64,000 bases of DNA from Bacillus cereus ATCC 14579 (GTDB lineage Bacteria > Bacillota > Bacilli > Bacillales > Bacillaceae_G): assembly GCF_000007825.1 (NCBI RefSeq), contig NC_004722.1, positions 3,760,501 to 3,824,500 on the forward strand. The letters run 5' to 3'. Under the pieces are notes generated by a model. It saw nothing but the letters and a program-made list of their open reading frames with translations. It made no database searches and was not told where the DNA came from. Of the stretch, positions 25,134-34,149 are shown in pieces. How positions within the stretch are numbered: the first letter of the stretch is position 1; every line of letters begins with the position of its first letter. Made by a program: the position numbers and the translations under genes.

Positions 25134-27190
25134 CGCTTCACTTCTTCCATAATGTACGCTTCAATGATGTCCCCTTCTTTAAGATCATTATATCTCTCAA
25201 TTGTAATACCACACTCATAGTTTTGTGCAACTTCTTTTACGTCGTCTTTGAAACGTTTTAACGTATCAAGTTGTCCTTCGAAAATTACTACGCCGTCACG
25301 GATAATACGTACGCCACTATCACGCGTAATTTTACCGTCTGTTACATAACAACCTGCGATTGTTCCAACTTTTGTTACTTTAAACGTTTGACGAACTTCT
25401 GCTTGACCGATTACTTTTTCTTCGAATTCTGGATCAAGCATACCTTGCATCGCTGCTTCAATCTCTTCGATTACTTTATAAATAATACGGTGTAAACGAA
25501 TATCAACGTTCTCTAATTCAGCTGTACGCTTCGCGTTCACATCTGGACGTACGTTAAATCCAATTACAATTGCATTAGATGCAGAAGCTAAAATGATATC
25601 AGATTCTGTAATCGCACCTACACCAGTGTGAATGATTTTAACTTTTACGCCTTCAACATCAATTTTACGAAGTGATGCTGCCATCGCTTCAACAGAACCT
25701 TGTACGTCTGCTTTTACGATTAAGTTAATTTCTTTTACATCGCCCTCTTGGATTTGTTGGAATAAATCTTCAAGGCTTAATTTAGATTTCTCACCACGTT
25801 GTGCAACTAACGCTTCTTGTGCACGTGATTCACCAATTTGACGAGCTTTCTTCTCATCAGCGAATGCCATGAAACGATCTCCAGCCTGTGGTACTTCGTT
25901 TAAACCAGTAATTTCAACAGGAGTTGATGGACCAGCAACTTTTACACGACGACCAATATCACTTACCATTGCACGAACACGTCCGAATGAAGTTCCAACA
26001 ACGATTGGATCTCCAACTCGAAGCGTACCGTTTTGAACAAGTAATGTCGCGATAGTTCCTTTACCTTTATCAAGCTGTGCTTCGATTACTGTACCAGTTG
26101 CATAGCGGTTTGGATTTGCTTTGTATTCTTCTACTTCACTTACAAGAAGGATCATTTCTAGTAAGTTGTCAATGCCTTCGCCTTGAATTGCAGAAATTGG
26201 TACGAAAATAGTATCTCCGCCCCAAGCTTCTGGAACTAATTCATATTCTGTTAGTTCTTGCATTACGCGATCAGGGTTTGCAGCTGGTTTATCCATTTTA
26301 TTCACAGCAACAATAATTGGTACTCCTGCTGCCTTCGCATGGTTAATTGCTTCAACCGTTTGTGGCATAACACCGTCATCCGCTGCAACAACAAGGATTG
26401 TAATATCCGTTACTTGTGCACCACGAGCACGCATCGTTGTAAATGCTGCGTGACCAGGTGTATCTAAGAATGTAATCTTCTTATCGTTTACTTCAACTTG
26501 ATATGCACCGATATGCTGAGTAATTCCACCCGCTTCGCCTGCAGTTACTTTTGAGTTACGAATAGAATCCAGTAATGTTGTTTTACCGTGGTCAACGTGT
26601 CCCATGATTGTAACTACAGCTGGACGTTCTTTTAAGTTCTCTTCATCATCTTGCTCATCAATGAATGTTTCAAACTCAGTCTCGCTCACAATTACTTCTT
26701 CTTCTACTTCAATACCGTAGTCGTTAGCAATTAACTCAATTGTATCTTTATCCAAGTCTTGGTTAATTGTTGCCATAATTCCAAGCATGAAGAGCTTCTT
26801 AATAATTTCAGATGGCTCTTTGCTTAATTTTTTAGCAAGATCTCCTACTGTAAGGCTTCCAGAGAAAGTAATTTTATCTGGTGTTTCTACAATTTGAGTT
26901 TGTTGTCTACCAGCAAAGTTCTCTTGACGTTTGTCTTCGTTTCCTTTGCCTTTTTTCTTTTTCTTATTGCTGTTCTTTTTACTGCGAACAACTTTTTCTT
27001 CTACTTCAAACTCATCTGCAACAGAAGGTTTTTCAGTTTGATATTCATTATCTAATTTATTTACTACTTCATCGTCTAACATTGTCATATGATTCGAAAC
27101 CTCGATATTCATTTCTTTTAGTTTTGTCATAAGATCTTTACTTGAGATATTATGTTTTTTTGCATATTCATGCACTCGAATTTTACTCAT
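25130..27190 (-). CDS. infB: Translation initiation factor IF-2
   Basis: The 686-residue GTPase places initiator tRNA on the 30S subunit. It has an N-terminal IF2N helix bundle, a short lysine-rich linker (residues about 70-95), a second IF2N, then the G domain with G-H-V-D-H-G-K-T-T near residue 196, D-T-P-G-H-A-A-F and N-K-M-D, and domains II-IV to the C-terminus. The start is the ATG at 27190 after GGGGGTGA; the longer in-frame version is not supported. It follows ylxQ with a 4-base gap and overlaps ylxP. Confidence 0.96.
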   Translation of the reverse strand: MSKIRVHEYAKKHNISSKDLMTKLKEMNIEVSNHMTMLDDEVVNKLDNEYQTEKPSVADEFEVEEKVVRSKKNSNKKKKKGKGNEDKRQENFAGRQQTQIVETPDKITFSGSLTVGDLAKKLSKEPSEIIKKLFMLGIMATINQDLDKDTIELIANDYGIEVEEEVIVSETEFETFIDEQDDEENLKERPAVVTIMGHVDHGKTTLLDSIRNSKVTAGEAGGITQHIGAYQVEVNDKKITFLDTPGHAAFTTMRARGAQVTDITILVVAADDGVMPQTVEAINHAKAAGVPIIVAVNKMDKPAANPDRVMQELTEYELVPEAWGGDTIFVPISAIQGEGIDNLLEMILLVSEVEEYKANPNRYATGTVIEAQLDKGKGTIATLLVQNGTLRVGDPIVVGTSFGRVRAMVSDIGRRVKVAGPSTPVEITGLNEVPQAGDRFMAFADEKKARQIGESRAQEALVAQRGEKSKLSLEDLFQQIQEGDVKEINLIVKADVQGSVEAMAASLRKIDVEGVKVKIIHTGVGAITESDIILASASNAIVIGFNVRPDVNAKRTAELENVDIRLHRIIYKVIEEIEAAMQGMLDPEFEEKVIGQAEVRQTFKVTKVGTIAGCYVTDGKITRDSGVRIIRDGVVIFEGQLDTLKRFKDDVKEVAQNYECGITIERYNDLKEGDIIEAYIMEEVKR

Positions 27191-27194
27191 ACCT

Positions 27195-27506
27195 TCACCC
27201 CCGGTAATTTGTATCGAGCATGCTACGCAGCTTTTTCGCAAAGCCTTCATCTAACACAGCTACAACGACTCGCTCATCTCTCCCAATCGCATGCCCTAAT
27301 TGTTGTCGATTTTCGACCTTTCTCATTGGTACGTTGTAGTACGTAGTTTTATCTGTGATGCGTTTTGTAGTATTTACTGACGCATCTTCAGATAGCAATA
27401 CAAGTTTTGCTTTGCCACTTCGTACTTCTTTTAAAACGAGTTCTTCACCCGAAATAATTTTCCGAGCCCGGTTTGCTAGTCCTAAAAACGATTTCCAATC
27501 GGACAC
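27195..27506 (-). CDS. ylxQ: L7Ae-family RNA-binding protein YlxQ
   Basis: The 103-residue protein has the L7Ae/L30e/S12e/Gadd45 fold, which binds kink-turn RNA. The family core A-N-R-A-R-K-I-I-S-G-E-E near residues 11-22 and L-V-L-L-S-E-D-A-S near 35 are clear. The start is GTG directly after the ylxR stop. It sits in the nusA-infB operon as usual. In B. subtilis the protein is called a possible ribosomal or RNase P-linked k-turn binder; its target is not certain. Confidence 0.92.
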   Translation of the reverse strand: MSDWKSFLGLANRARKIISGEELVLKEVRSGKAKLVLLSEDASVNTTKRITDKTTYYNVPMRKVENRQQLGHAIGRDERVVVAVLDEGFAKKLRSMLDTNYRG

Positions 27507-27779
27507 TTATTTCGACTCCTTCTCAACAAGCTCAAGAAGCTCTTCATATAAAGAACCGTCGATTTTCGCTTTTAGATGATGTTCCAAAACATTTTTCTTT
27601 TGAGCTTGAAGAATGCTCTCCTTGTCCTTCGACAAGTAAGCACCTCGTCCTGATTTTTTCCCAGTTAAATCAATGGACACTTCTCCCTCTTTGGAACGAA
27701 CAATGCGAACGAGCTCTCGTTTTGATTTCATTTCTTGCGTTGCAACACATTTTCGTAACGGAACTTTTCGATTGCTCAT
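27507..27779 (-). CDS. rnpM: YlxR/RnpM RNA-binding protein
   Basis: The 90-residue DUF448 protein contains R-K-V-P-L-R-K-C-V near the start and the family core G-K-K-S-G-R-G-A-Y-L near residue 43. Recent work on the family names it RnpM, a modulator that binds RNase P RNA (recalled). I chose the ATG at 27779, spaced 6 bases from GAGGTG; the GTG and ATG further upstream sit within that site. It lies between nusA and ylxQ, abutting the latter. Confidence 0.88.
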   Translation of the reverse strand: MSNRKVPLRKCVATQEMKSKRELVRIVRSKEGEVSIDLTGKKSGRGAYLSKDKESILQAQKKNVLEHHLKAKIDGSLYEELLELVEKESK

Positions 27780-27790
27780 ACTCATCACCT

Positions 27791-28897
27791 CTATTCGATT
27801 TCGTCTTCCACTGAATCGAATCCAAATGCGATTACGCTATCTTCTTCTGTTACAATACCAAGTTGTTTCGCATCAGACTCACTCTTAATGTCAATTTTCC
27901 AGCCTGTTAATTTAGCTGCAAGACGTGCATTTTGTCCACGCTTACCGATAGCTAATGATAGCTGGTGGTCTGGAACAACTACTGTTGTCGCTTTTTCTTC
28001 TTCATCTACAAGTACTTTAACAACTTGTGATGGGCTTAATGCATTTGCAACATATTCAACTGGATCATTTGACCAGCGAACGATGGCAATTTTTTCACCT
28101 TTTAATTCGTCTACAATGCGTTGTACACGTTGCCCTTTTGGTCCTACACAAGAACCAACTGGATCAACATCAGTGTTCTCTGCATATACAGAGATCTTAG
28201 AGCGATCGCCAGCTTCACGTGCTACAGAACGAATTTCTACAGTTCCATCATAGATTTCAGGAACTTCCATTTCGAATAAACGTTTTAAAAGACCAGGATG
28301 TGTACGTGATACGTAAATTTGTGGTCCTTTTGTCGTTTTTTCTACTTTCGTAATGAATACGCGAATACGATCATGTGGTTTGTATTGCTCATTAGGCATT
28401 TGCTCACTTACAGGTAATAAAGCTTCTACTTTTCCTAAGCTTACATAGATGAAACGAGCATCTTGACGTTGTACAATACCTACCATAATATCTTCTTCAC
28501 GATCACTAAACTCAGAGTAAATAACACCGCGCTCTGCTTCACGCACTCGTTGTGTTACAACTTGTTTTGCAGTTTGTGCTGCAATACGACCAAAGTCTTT
28601 TGGTGTTACTTCAATTTCTAGTACGTCACCATCTTGGTAGTTTGGATTAATTTGTCTTGCTTCCTCTACAGAAATTTCAAGACGTGGATCAAACACATTG
28701 TCTACTACGTCTTTACGTGCTAAAACTTGAATTGTTCCCACTTCTGGGTTAAAGCTCACACGAACGTTTTGTGCTTGATTAAAATTGCGCTTATAAGCAG
28801 AGATTAAAGCTGCTTCAATCGCATCAATAATAATGTCTTTGCTAATGCCTTTTTCAGATTCTAATACGAGCAAAGCATCTAATAACTCAGTGCTCAT
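27791..28897 (-). CDS. nusA: Transcription termination/antitermination factor NusA
   Basis: The 368-residue protein binds RNA polymerase and stimulates pausing and termination. It has the N-terminal polymerase-binding domain (1-125), an S1 domain (about 130-200), and two KH domains, with D-P-V-G-S-C-V-G-P-K-G-Q-R near 242 and A-I-G-K-R-G-Q-N-A-R-L-A near 313. The acidic repeats of the E. coli protein are absent, as usual in Bacillus. It follows rimP by 17 bases. The operon leader carries a terminator that may be the site of NusA self-control. Confidence 0.96.
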   Translation of the reverse strand: MSTELLDALLVLESEKGISKDIIIDAIEAALISAYKRNFNQAQNVRVSFNPEVGTIQVLARKDVVDNVFDPRLEISVEEARQINPNYQDGDVLEIEVTPKDFGRIAAQTAKQVVTQRVREAERGVIYSEFSDREEDIMVGIVQRQDARFIYVSLGKVEALLPVSEQMPNEQYKPHDRIRVFITKVEKTTKGPQIYVSRTHPGLLKRLFEMEVPEIYDGTVEIRSVAREAGDRSKISVYAENTDVDPVGSCVGPKGQRVQRIVDELKGEKIAIVRWSNDPVEYVANALSPSQVVKVLVDEEEKATTVVVPDHQLSLAIGKRGQNARLAAKLTGWKIDIKSESDAKQLGIVTEEDSVIAFGFDSVEDEIE

Positions 28898-28914
28898 GAA
28901 GATCCCCCTTCTAA

Positions 28915-29385
28915 CTAAAACGTAACAGCAAGTCGCGCATTTGCGACTTTATCCATCGAAATTTGGATTTCTTTTTTACGTGTTTTAATTGTTAATAATA
29001 ATGTTATTGTTGTACCATCGTAAGAAAGCAGTTTTCCTTCAAACATCTTTTCACCATCAATCGGCTCATATGTTTTAATTGCCACTTGTTTTCCTACCGC
29101 TTGCTGGAAGTCTTTTTCTTTCTTTAATGGGCGTTCCGCTCCAGGAGATGATACATCCAAAAAGTAAAGATGAGGAATTGGGTCCTCTTTATCTAAAGCT
29201 TCGCTTAAACGTTCACTTACCGCACCGCATTCTTCAATGTCGACTCCCTTTTCAGAATCGATGAATACGCGTAAGAACCAGTCTTGTCCTTCTTTCACAT
29301 ACTCTACATCTACAAGTTCAAGATTTAACTCTTCAACGATCGGCTGCGCAAATGCTTCTACAACTTCTGTGACTTTCTTATCCAT
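28915..29385 (-). CDS. rimP: Ribosome maturation factor RimP
   Basis: The 156-residue protein helps 30S assembly. It shows the family segments L-E-L-V-D-V-E-Y near residue 22, F-I-D-S-E-K-G-V-D-I-E-E-C near 42 and the V-S-S-P-G-A-E-R-P-L motif near 80, followed by an SH3-like domain. The ATG at 29385 follows AGGAGG; the frame upstream has no ribosome site. It is first in the rimP-nusA-rnpM-ylxQ-infB-ylxP-rbfA unit. Confidence 0.95.
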   Translation of the reverse strand: MDKKVTEVVEAFAQPIVEELNLELVDVEYVKEGQDWFLRVFIDSEKGVDIEECGAVSERLSEALDKEDPIPHLYFLDVSSPGAERPLKKEKDFQQAVGKQVAIKTYEPIDGEKMFEGKLLSYDGTTITLLLTIKTRKKEIQISMDKVANARLAVTF

Positions 29386-29477
29386 AAACAGCCTCCTTCC
29401 TGCCGTCATGTACCATTTAAAAGAAGAAGACCCCGCCAATTTAAAAACGGTCTATCTTATTCTTTCTCGTTAGCTAA

Positions 29478-29502
29478 CAAAAGCCCCTGCTGTTCAGCAG
29501 GG
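29478..29502 (-). terminator. Leader hairpin/terminator upstream of rimP-nusA
   Basis: CCCUGCUG and CAGCAGGG form a GC-rich stem with a 2-base loop, then GCUUUUGUU on the minus strand. It lies about 95 bases before rimP, so transcripts must read through it. In B. subtilis the same position has a NusA-stimulated terminator that regulates nusA (recalled). Confidence 0.75.
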
Positions 29503-29613
29503 ATTATCTGTCTTAGTATTACCAAATTTAAGAAGTAAAACTTGTAACAAAATATGTATATACGACAGAAATCTTTTACCTATCTACGTAGATAAAACAT
29601 AGATAGTAACACG

Positions 29614-29637
29614 AAAGAGTGGGTTTCCCCACTCTTT
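29614..29637 (-). terminator. Terminator after polC
   Basis: AAAGAGUGGG and CCCACUCUUU pair around a GAAA-type loop, about 85 bases after polC. Downstream U content is modest (UUUCGUGUUA). The region 29386-29721 otherwise holds only the rimP leader. Confidence 0.75.
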
Positions 29638-29721
29638 TCTTTACACAATATACATGACATGGTTATCTCGGTTAATAGTATATCATAGGAAATGTTGATT
29701 TGCAAAGACTTTTCCTACCTA

Positions 29722-32700
29722 CTAGAACAGTGATAACTGGTTTTGATCTGGTAAGTCTCCTAAACAACCTTGGCTATCTAAATACTCAATAATTGTTTTC
29801 GAAACCTTACTTCGCTGTTGCAAGTCTTCTTTTGATAAGAAGTCTCCATTTTTACGTGCTTCTACAATACTTAAAGCTGCGTTTGTGCCAAGACCAGGTA
29901 CTGCATTAAATGGAGGGATTAATGTATCTCCATCAATAATAAATTCTGTTGCATGTGAGCGGTATAAATCCACCTTTTGGAATGAGTATCCACGCTCACA
30001 CATTTCAAGTGTCATTTCTAGTACCGTTAATAAACTCTTCTCTTTCGGCGCAGCATCGAGTCCCTTTTGAGCAATTTCATCAATTCTTGCACGTATAGAT
30101 GCTGAACCTTTCGCCATTGCCTCTACATCAAAATCATCTGCACGAACTGTAAAATATGCGGCATAGAATAACAGTGCAAAATGTACTTTAAAGTATGCGA
30201 TACGTACAGCCATAAGTACGTAAGCAGCCGCATGGGCTTTAGGGAACATGTATTTAATCTTCTTACATGAATCAATATACCAACCTGGCACATTATTATT
30301 TTTCATGTCTTCTTCCCATTCTTCCGGTACACCTTTACCTTTACGAACCGACTCCATGATTTTGAAGGCTAATGATGGATCTAGACCTTGATAGATTAAA
30401 TATACCATGATGTCATCACGACAACCGATAACTTCGCTCAGCGTACATGTACCGTTATAAATTAACTCGTTTGCATTACCAAGCCATACGTCGGTACCAT
30501 GTGATAGTCCAGAAATTTGGACTAACTCTGAGAATGTCGTCGGTTTTGTCTCTTCTAACATCTGTCTTACGAATTTTGTACCAAACTCTGGTATACCAAG
30601 TGTACCTGTTTTACAGTTAATTTGTTCTTCCGTTACCCCTAACGATTCTGGACCAGAGAAAATTTTCATTACTTCTGGATCATCCGTTGGGATTGTTTTC
30701 GGATCAATACCACTTAAATCTTGTAACATACGAATAACGGTCGGATCATCGTGTCCTAGTATATCAAGTTTCAATAAATTATCATGAATCGAGTGGAAAT
30801 CAAAATGCGTTGTTCTCCATTCAGCACCAATTGAATCAGCTGGATACTGTATTGGTGAGAAATCAAAGATATCCATGTAATCTGGCACAACGATAATACC
30901 GCCTGGATGCTGTCCTGTTGTACGTTTTACACCGGTACACCCTGCTACTAAGCGATCAATCTCTGCATTTCGAATCGTTAAGTTATGATCATTTGCATAA
31001 CCTTTTACATATCCGTAAGCAGTTTTTTCCGCAACTGTACCAATCGTTCCTGCACGATATACATAGTCTTCACCGAACAGTACTTTCGTATAGTTATGGG
31101 CACGTGGTTGGTATTCCCCGGAGAAGTTCAAATCGATATCGGGTACCTTATCTCCTTTAAATCCAAGGAATGTTTCGAACGGAATGTCATGTCCATCTTT
31201 TACATATGGAATATTACAAGCAGGACATTCTTTATCTGGTAAGTCAAAACCAGAGCCTACAGAACCATCATTAAAGAATTCTGATTGCTTACACTTCGGA
31301 CATACATAGTGTGGTGGTAATGGGTTTACTTCTGTAATTTCCATCATCGTTGCAACAAATGATGATCCTACCGATCCACGCGAACCTACTAGATATCCGT
31401 CTACTAACGATTTTTTCACAAGCTTATGTGAAATTAAATAAATTACGGCGAATCCATGCCCAATAATACTTTTTAATTCTTTTTCTAAACGTGCTTCTAC
31501 AATTTCCGGTAGCTCTTCACCATAAATGCTACGCGCCATTTTATAACTCATATCACGCGTTTCATCATCAGCACCTTCAATTTTCGGTGTGTATAAATCG
31601 TCTTTTACTGGATGCACATCACCAATTAATGACGCAATCTTTTGTGTATTTGTTACAACAACTTCTTTCGCTTTATCTTCACCTAAGAATGAAAAACATT
31701 CTAACATTTCATCAGTTGTACGGAAATGTACTGGCGGTAATGAATGTCGATTTAACGGATTGGCTCCGCCCTGCGAACTGACTAAAATTTTACGATACAT
31801 TGCATCCTCAGGGTCTAAATAATGCACGTTTCCTGTAGCAACAACTGGTTTATCTAACGTCTCACCTAGTTTTACTAAGTTAGAAATAATTGTTTTTAAT
31901 TGACCTTCGTCTCGAACAAGTTCACGTTCTACTAAATGACGCAACACCTCTGGAGGCATTACTTCAATGTAATCATAGAACTGGGCAATTTCTTCTACCT
32001 CTTCAGGTGCCTTTTGCATCATTGCCTCGAAAACTTCACCTTTATCACAAGCCGTTCCTACTAAAATTCCTTCACGGTATTTTTTTAATAGTGACCTCGG
32101 CACACGTGGTACACGGTAAAAGTAATTAAGGTGAGAATATGAAACAAGTTTATATAAATTTTTCAATCCAACATCTGATGTGGCAAGTAACGTCATATGA
32201 CTTGGACGGCCACGCTTATACGCATCCCCTTGTCCCATGCTATCATTTAATTGATCGTGATATTCAAATCCCTTTTCAATTACGTCTTTCAACATTTTCA
32301 CAAGTAAATATCCCGTCGCTTCTGTATCATAAATTGCACGGTGATGTTGTGTTAATTCAATATCAAGTTTTTTACACATCGTATTTAATCGATGATTTTT
32401 CATTTCTGGGAATAAGAATCGTGCAAGTTCTAACGTATCAATAACGGGGTTATTCGTTTTTTCTAGTCCAGCCTTTTTAAAACCTACGTTAATAAAGCCC
32501 ATATCAAAGCTCGCGTTATGGGCAACAAGTGTATGGTCGCCCATCCATTCCTCAAACTTTTTAAACACTTCGTCCACTTCAGGTGCATCAGTTAACATAT
32601 CATCTGTAATACCTGTTAATTCAATGATCGTCGCCGATAATGGTTGATGCGGATTTGCAAAAGATTCAAAGCGGTCAATAATTTCGCCACCCTTTACTTT

Positions 32701-34023
32701 TACAGCAGCCAACTCAATAACTGTATCGTATACAGCTGATAAACCTGTCGTCTCAACGTCGAAAACAACATACGTTTCCTCTGCAAGTAAACGATGCGCT
32801 TCGTTATATGCTATCGGTACACCATCATTAACTAAATTTGCTTCTACACCATATATAACTTTAACTCCAGCCTTCTTCCCCGCAGAATACGCCTCTGGGA
32901 AAGACTGAGCCACGGCATGGTCTGTAACCGCAATAGCCTCATGTCCCCATTTACCAGCTTGAGCAACAAGCTTAGAAACTGGAGTGACAGCGTCCATTTG
33001 ACTCATCGGAGTATGGAGATGCAGCTCTACTCGTTTTTCGCCTTCTGGTGCTTTATCTTTACGAGACGGTCCTGTTATTTCATTAATATCATTTGCAATC
33101 ATTACTAAATCTCGAACGAATGTATCGTTTTGAACAGAACCACGCGCTTTCACCCACATTCCTTTTTTCAAGGATTGCAGCATTGGAATATCTTCTTTGT
33201 CACGCGAGAACATTTTGATCATAATAGAATCCGTATAATCCGTTATTTTTAAAGTTAATAACGTACGTCCACTACGAAGCTCTTTTGTTTCTACATGGAA
33301 GACATATCCTTGAACCGTTTTTCTTCTTTCTTCATCTTGAATTTCTCGCATCGGTGTAATCTCTTCATCTGGCTTAATAAGATACCCGAGTGTAATCGGT
33401 CCTTCATACACAACGCTGCTTTCTTCAGCTTGCTTCTTCGCCATTTCTTCCATAGCTTGTATAACACGCTCGCGGTCTTCTTGCTGCGTTTGTTCACGAA
33501 ACTTTTGCATTTCTTCTGTATTTTGCTGTATATGTGTGTCTAACTGAAAACGCGGGAATCCAAAAACTTCGTATTGATCCCCTACTGGTTTCGCAACGTT
33601 TTTCTTTAAAGCAGTAGACTCCAACTCGTTATTCACATTTATTAGCAACTTCACTCCATTCACCTGTGGAAGCTGCTTCTTTAAGTATGCGAACATAGGT
33701 GAAAATGTAATTCGTTCCGTACAAAGCGGCCAATACGCCCTCACTTCTTCTTCTGTAAATTGTTTATTCTCTGTTTCTAATGCAAATGTTGTTCTTGCAA
33801 TATGAGAAAATGATTGCTTAAGCTTTGTTTCTAGCAATTCATATAATTCTGTAGGCAAAATACGTGGCACTTGTAAATCAAAATGCCAACTTTTATTCGC
33901 TTTATCAATAACGAGCCTTTCAATACCACCGCCTTGTAAATATTGATTTATAAGGTCGTCTGGTATTTGCAACTGCTGGAGCAAAATTTGAAATCGCTCT
34001 TGTTGTTCATTTGTTAAAGACAT
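29722..34023 (-). CDS. polC: DNA polymerase III PolC-type alpha subunit
   Basis: This 1433-residue replicative polymerase is the Gram-positive PolC type. In order: N-terminal domain, OB fold with G-Y-V-F-H-V-E, a PHP domain starting E-L-H-L-H-T-P near residue 333 that is interrupted by the proofreading exonuclease with F-D-V-E-T-T-G near 422, then polymerase palm, a zinc finger with C-P-K-C near 905 and C-P-A-C near 930, and D-I-D-L-N-F-S in the palm. The ATG at 34023 follows AAGGAGAG; the GTG two codons earlier overlaps it. It follows proS as in B. subtilis. Confidence 0.97.
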   Translation of the reverse strand: MSLTNEQQERFQILLQQLQIPDDLINQYLQGGGIERLVIDKANKSWHFDLQVPRILPTELYELLETKLKQSFSHIARTTFALETENKQFTEEEVRAYWPLCTERITFSPMFAYLKKQLPQVNGVKLLINVNNELESTALKKNVAKPVGDQYEVFGFPRFQLDTHIQQNTEEMQKFREQTQQEDRERVIQAMEEMAKKQAEESSVVYEGPITLGYLIKPDEEITPMREIQDEERRKTVQGYVFHVETKELRSGRTLLTLKITDYTDSIMIKMFSRDKEDIPMLQSLKKGMWVKARGSVQNDTFVRDLVMIANDINEITGPSRKDKAPEGEKRVELHLHTPMSQMDAVTPVSKLVAQAGKWGHEAIAVTDHAVAQSFPEAYSAGKKAGVKVIYGVEANLVNDGVPIAYNEAHRLLAEETYVVFDVETTGLSAVYDTVIELAAVKVKGGEIIDRFESFANPHQPLSATIIELTGITDDMLTDAPEVDEVFKKFEEWMGDHTLVAHNASFDMGFINVGFKKAGLEKTNNPVIDTLELARFLFPEMKNHRLNTMCKKLDIELTQHHRAIYDTEATGYLLVKMLKDVIEKGFEYHDQLNDSMGQGDAYKRGRPSHMTLLATSDVGLKNLYKLVSYSHLNYFYRVPRVPRSLLKKYREGILVGTACDKGEVFEAMMQKAPEEVEEIAQFYDYIEVMPPEVLRHLVERELVRDEGQLKTIISNLVKLGETLDKPVVATGNVHYLDPEDAMYRKILVSSQGGANPLNRHSLPPVHFRTTDEMLECFSFLGEDKAKEVVVTNTQKIASLIGDVHPVKDDLYTPKIEGADDETRDMSYKMARSIYGEELPEIVEARLEKELKSIIGHGFAVIYLISHKLVKKSLVDGYLVGSRGSVGSSFVATMMEITEVNPLPPHYVCPKCKQSEFFNDGSVGSGFDLPDKECPACNIPYVKDGHDIPFETFLGFKGDKVPDIDLNFSGEYQPRAHNYTKVLFGEDYVYRAGTIGTVAEKTAYGYVKGYANDHNLTIRNAEIDRLVAGCTGVKRTTGQHPGGIIVVPDYMDIFDFSPIQYPADSIGAEWRTTHFDFHSIHDNLLKLDILGHDDPTVIRMLQDLSGIDPKTIPTDDPEVMKIFSGPESLGVTEEQINCKTGTLGIPEFGTKFVRQMLEETKPTTFSELVQISGLSHGTDVWLGNANELIYNGTCTLSEVIGCRDDIMVYLIYQGLDPSLAFKIMESVRKGKGVPEEWEEDMKNNNVPGWYIDSCKKIKYMFPKAHAAAYVLMAVRIAYFKVHFALLFYAAYFTVRADDFDVEAMAKGSASIRARIDEIAQKGLDAAPKEKSLLTVLEMTLEMCERGYSFQKVDLYRSHATEFIIDGDTLIPPFNAVPGLGTNAALSIVEARKNGDFLSKEDLQQRSKVSKTIIEYLDSQGCLGDLPDQNQLSLF

Positions 34024-34115
34024 AAGCACTCTCCTTCCATTTGCTATTATAAATTGAAACGTACCACAAAGAAAGATTTCTCACCTCTTCTTTTACAAAA
34101 TACGTTTACAAAGAA

Positions 34116-34149
34116 AGAGAAGGTACCCCATTACGAGGTACCTCTTCTT
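34116..34149 (-). terminator. Terminator after proS
   Basis: AGAAGAGGUACC and GGUACCUUCU form a stem around a 9-base loop, followed by CUUUCUUU on the minus strand, between proS and polC. Confidence 0.8.

Noticed and set aside
28888..34023. Numerous plus-strand open frames opposite polC, nusA and infB
   Set aside because: They are antisense shadows of long, fully recognisable genes and lack ribosome sites and family similarity.
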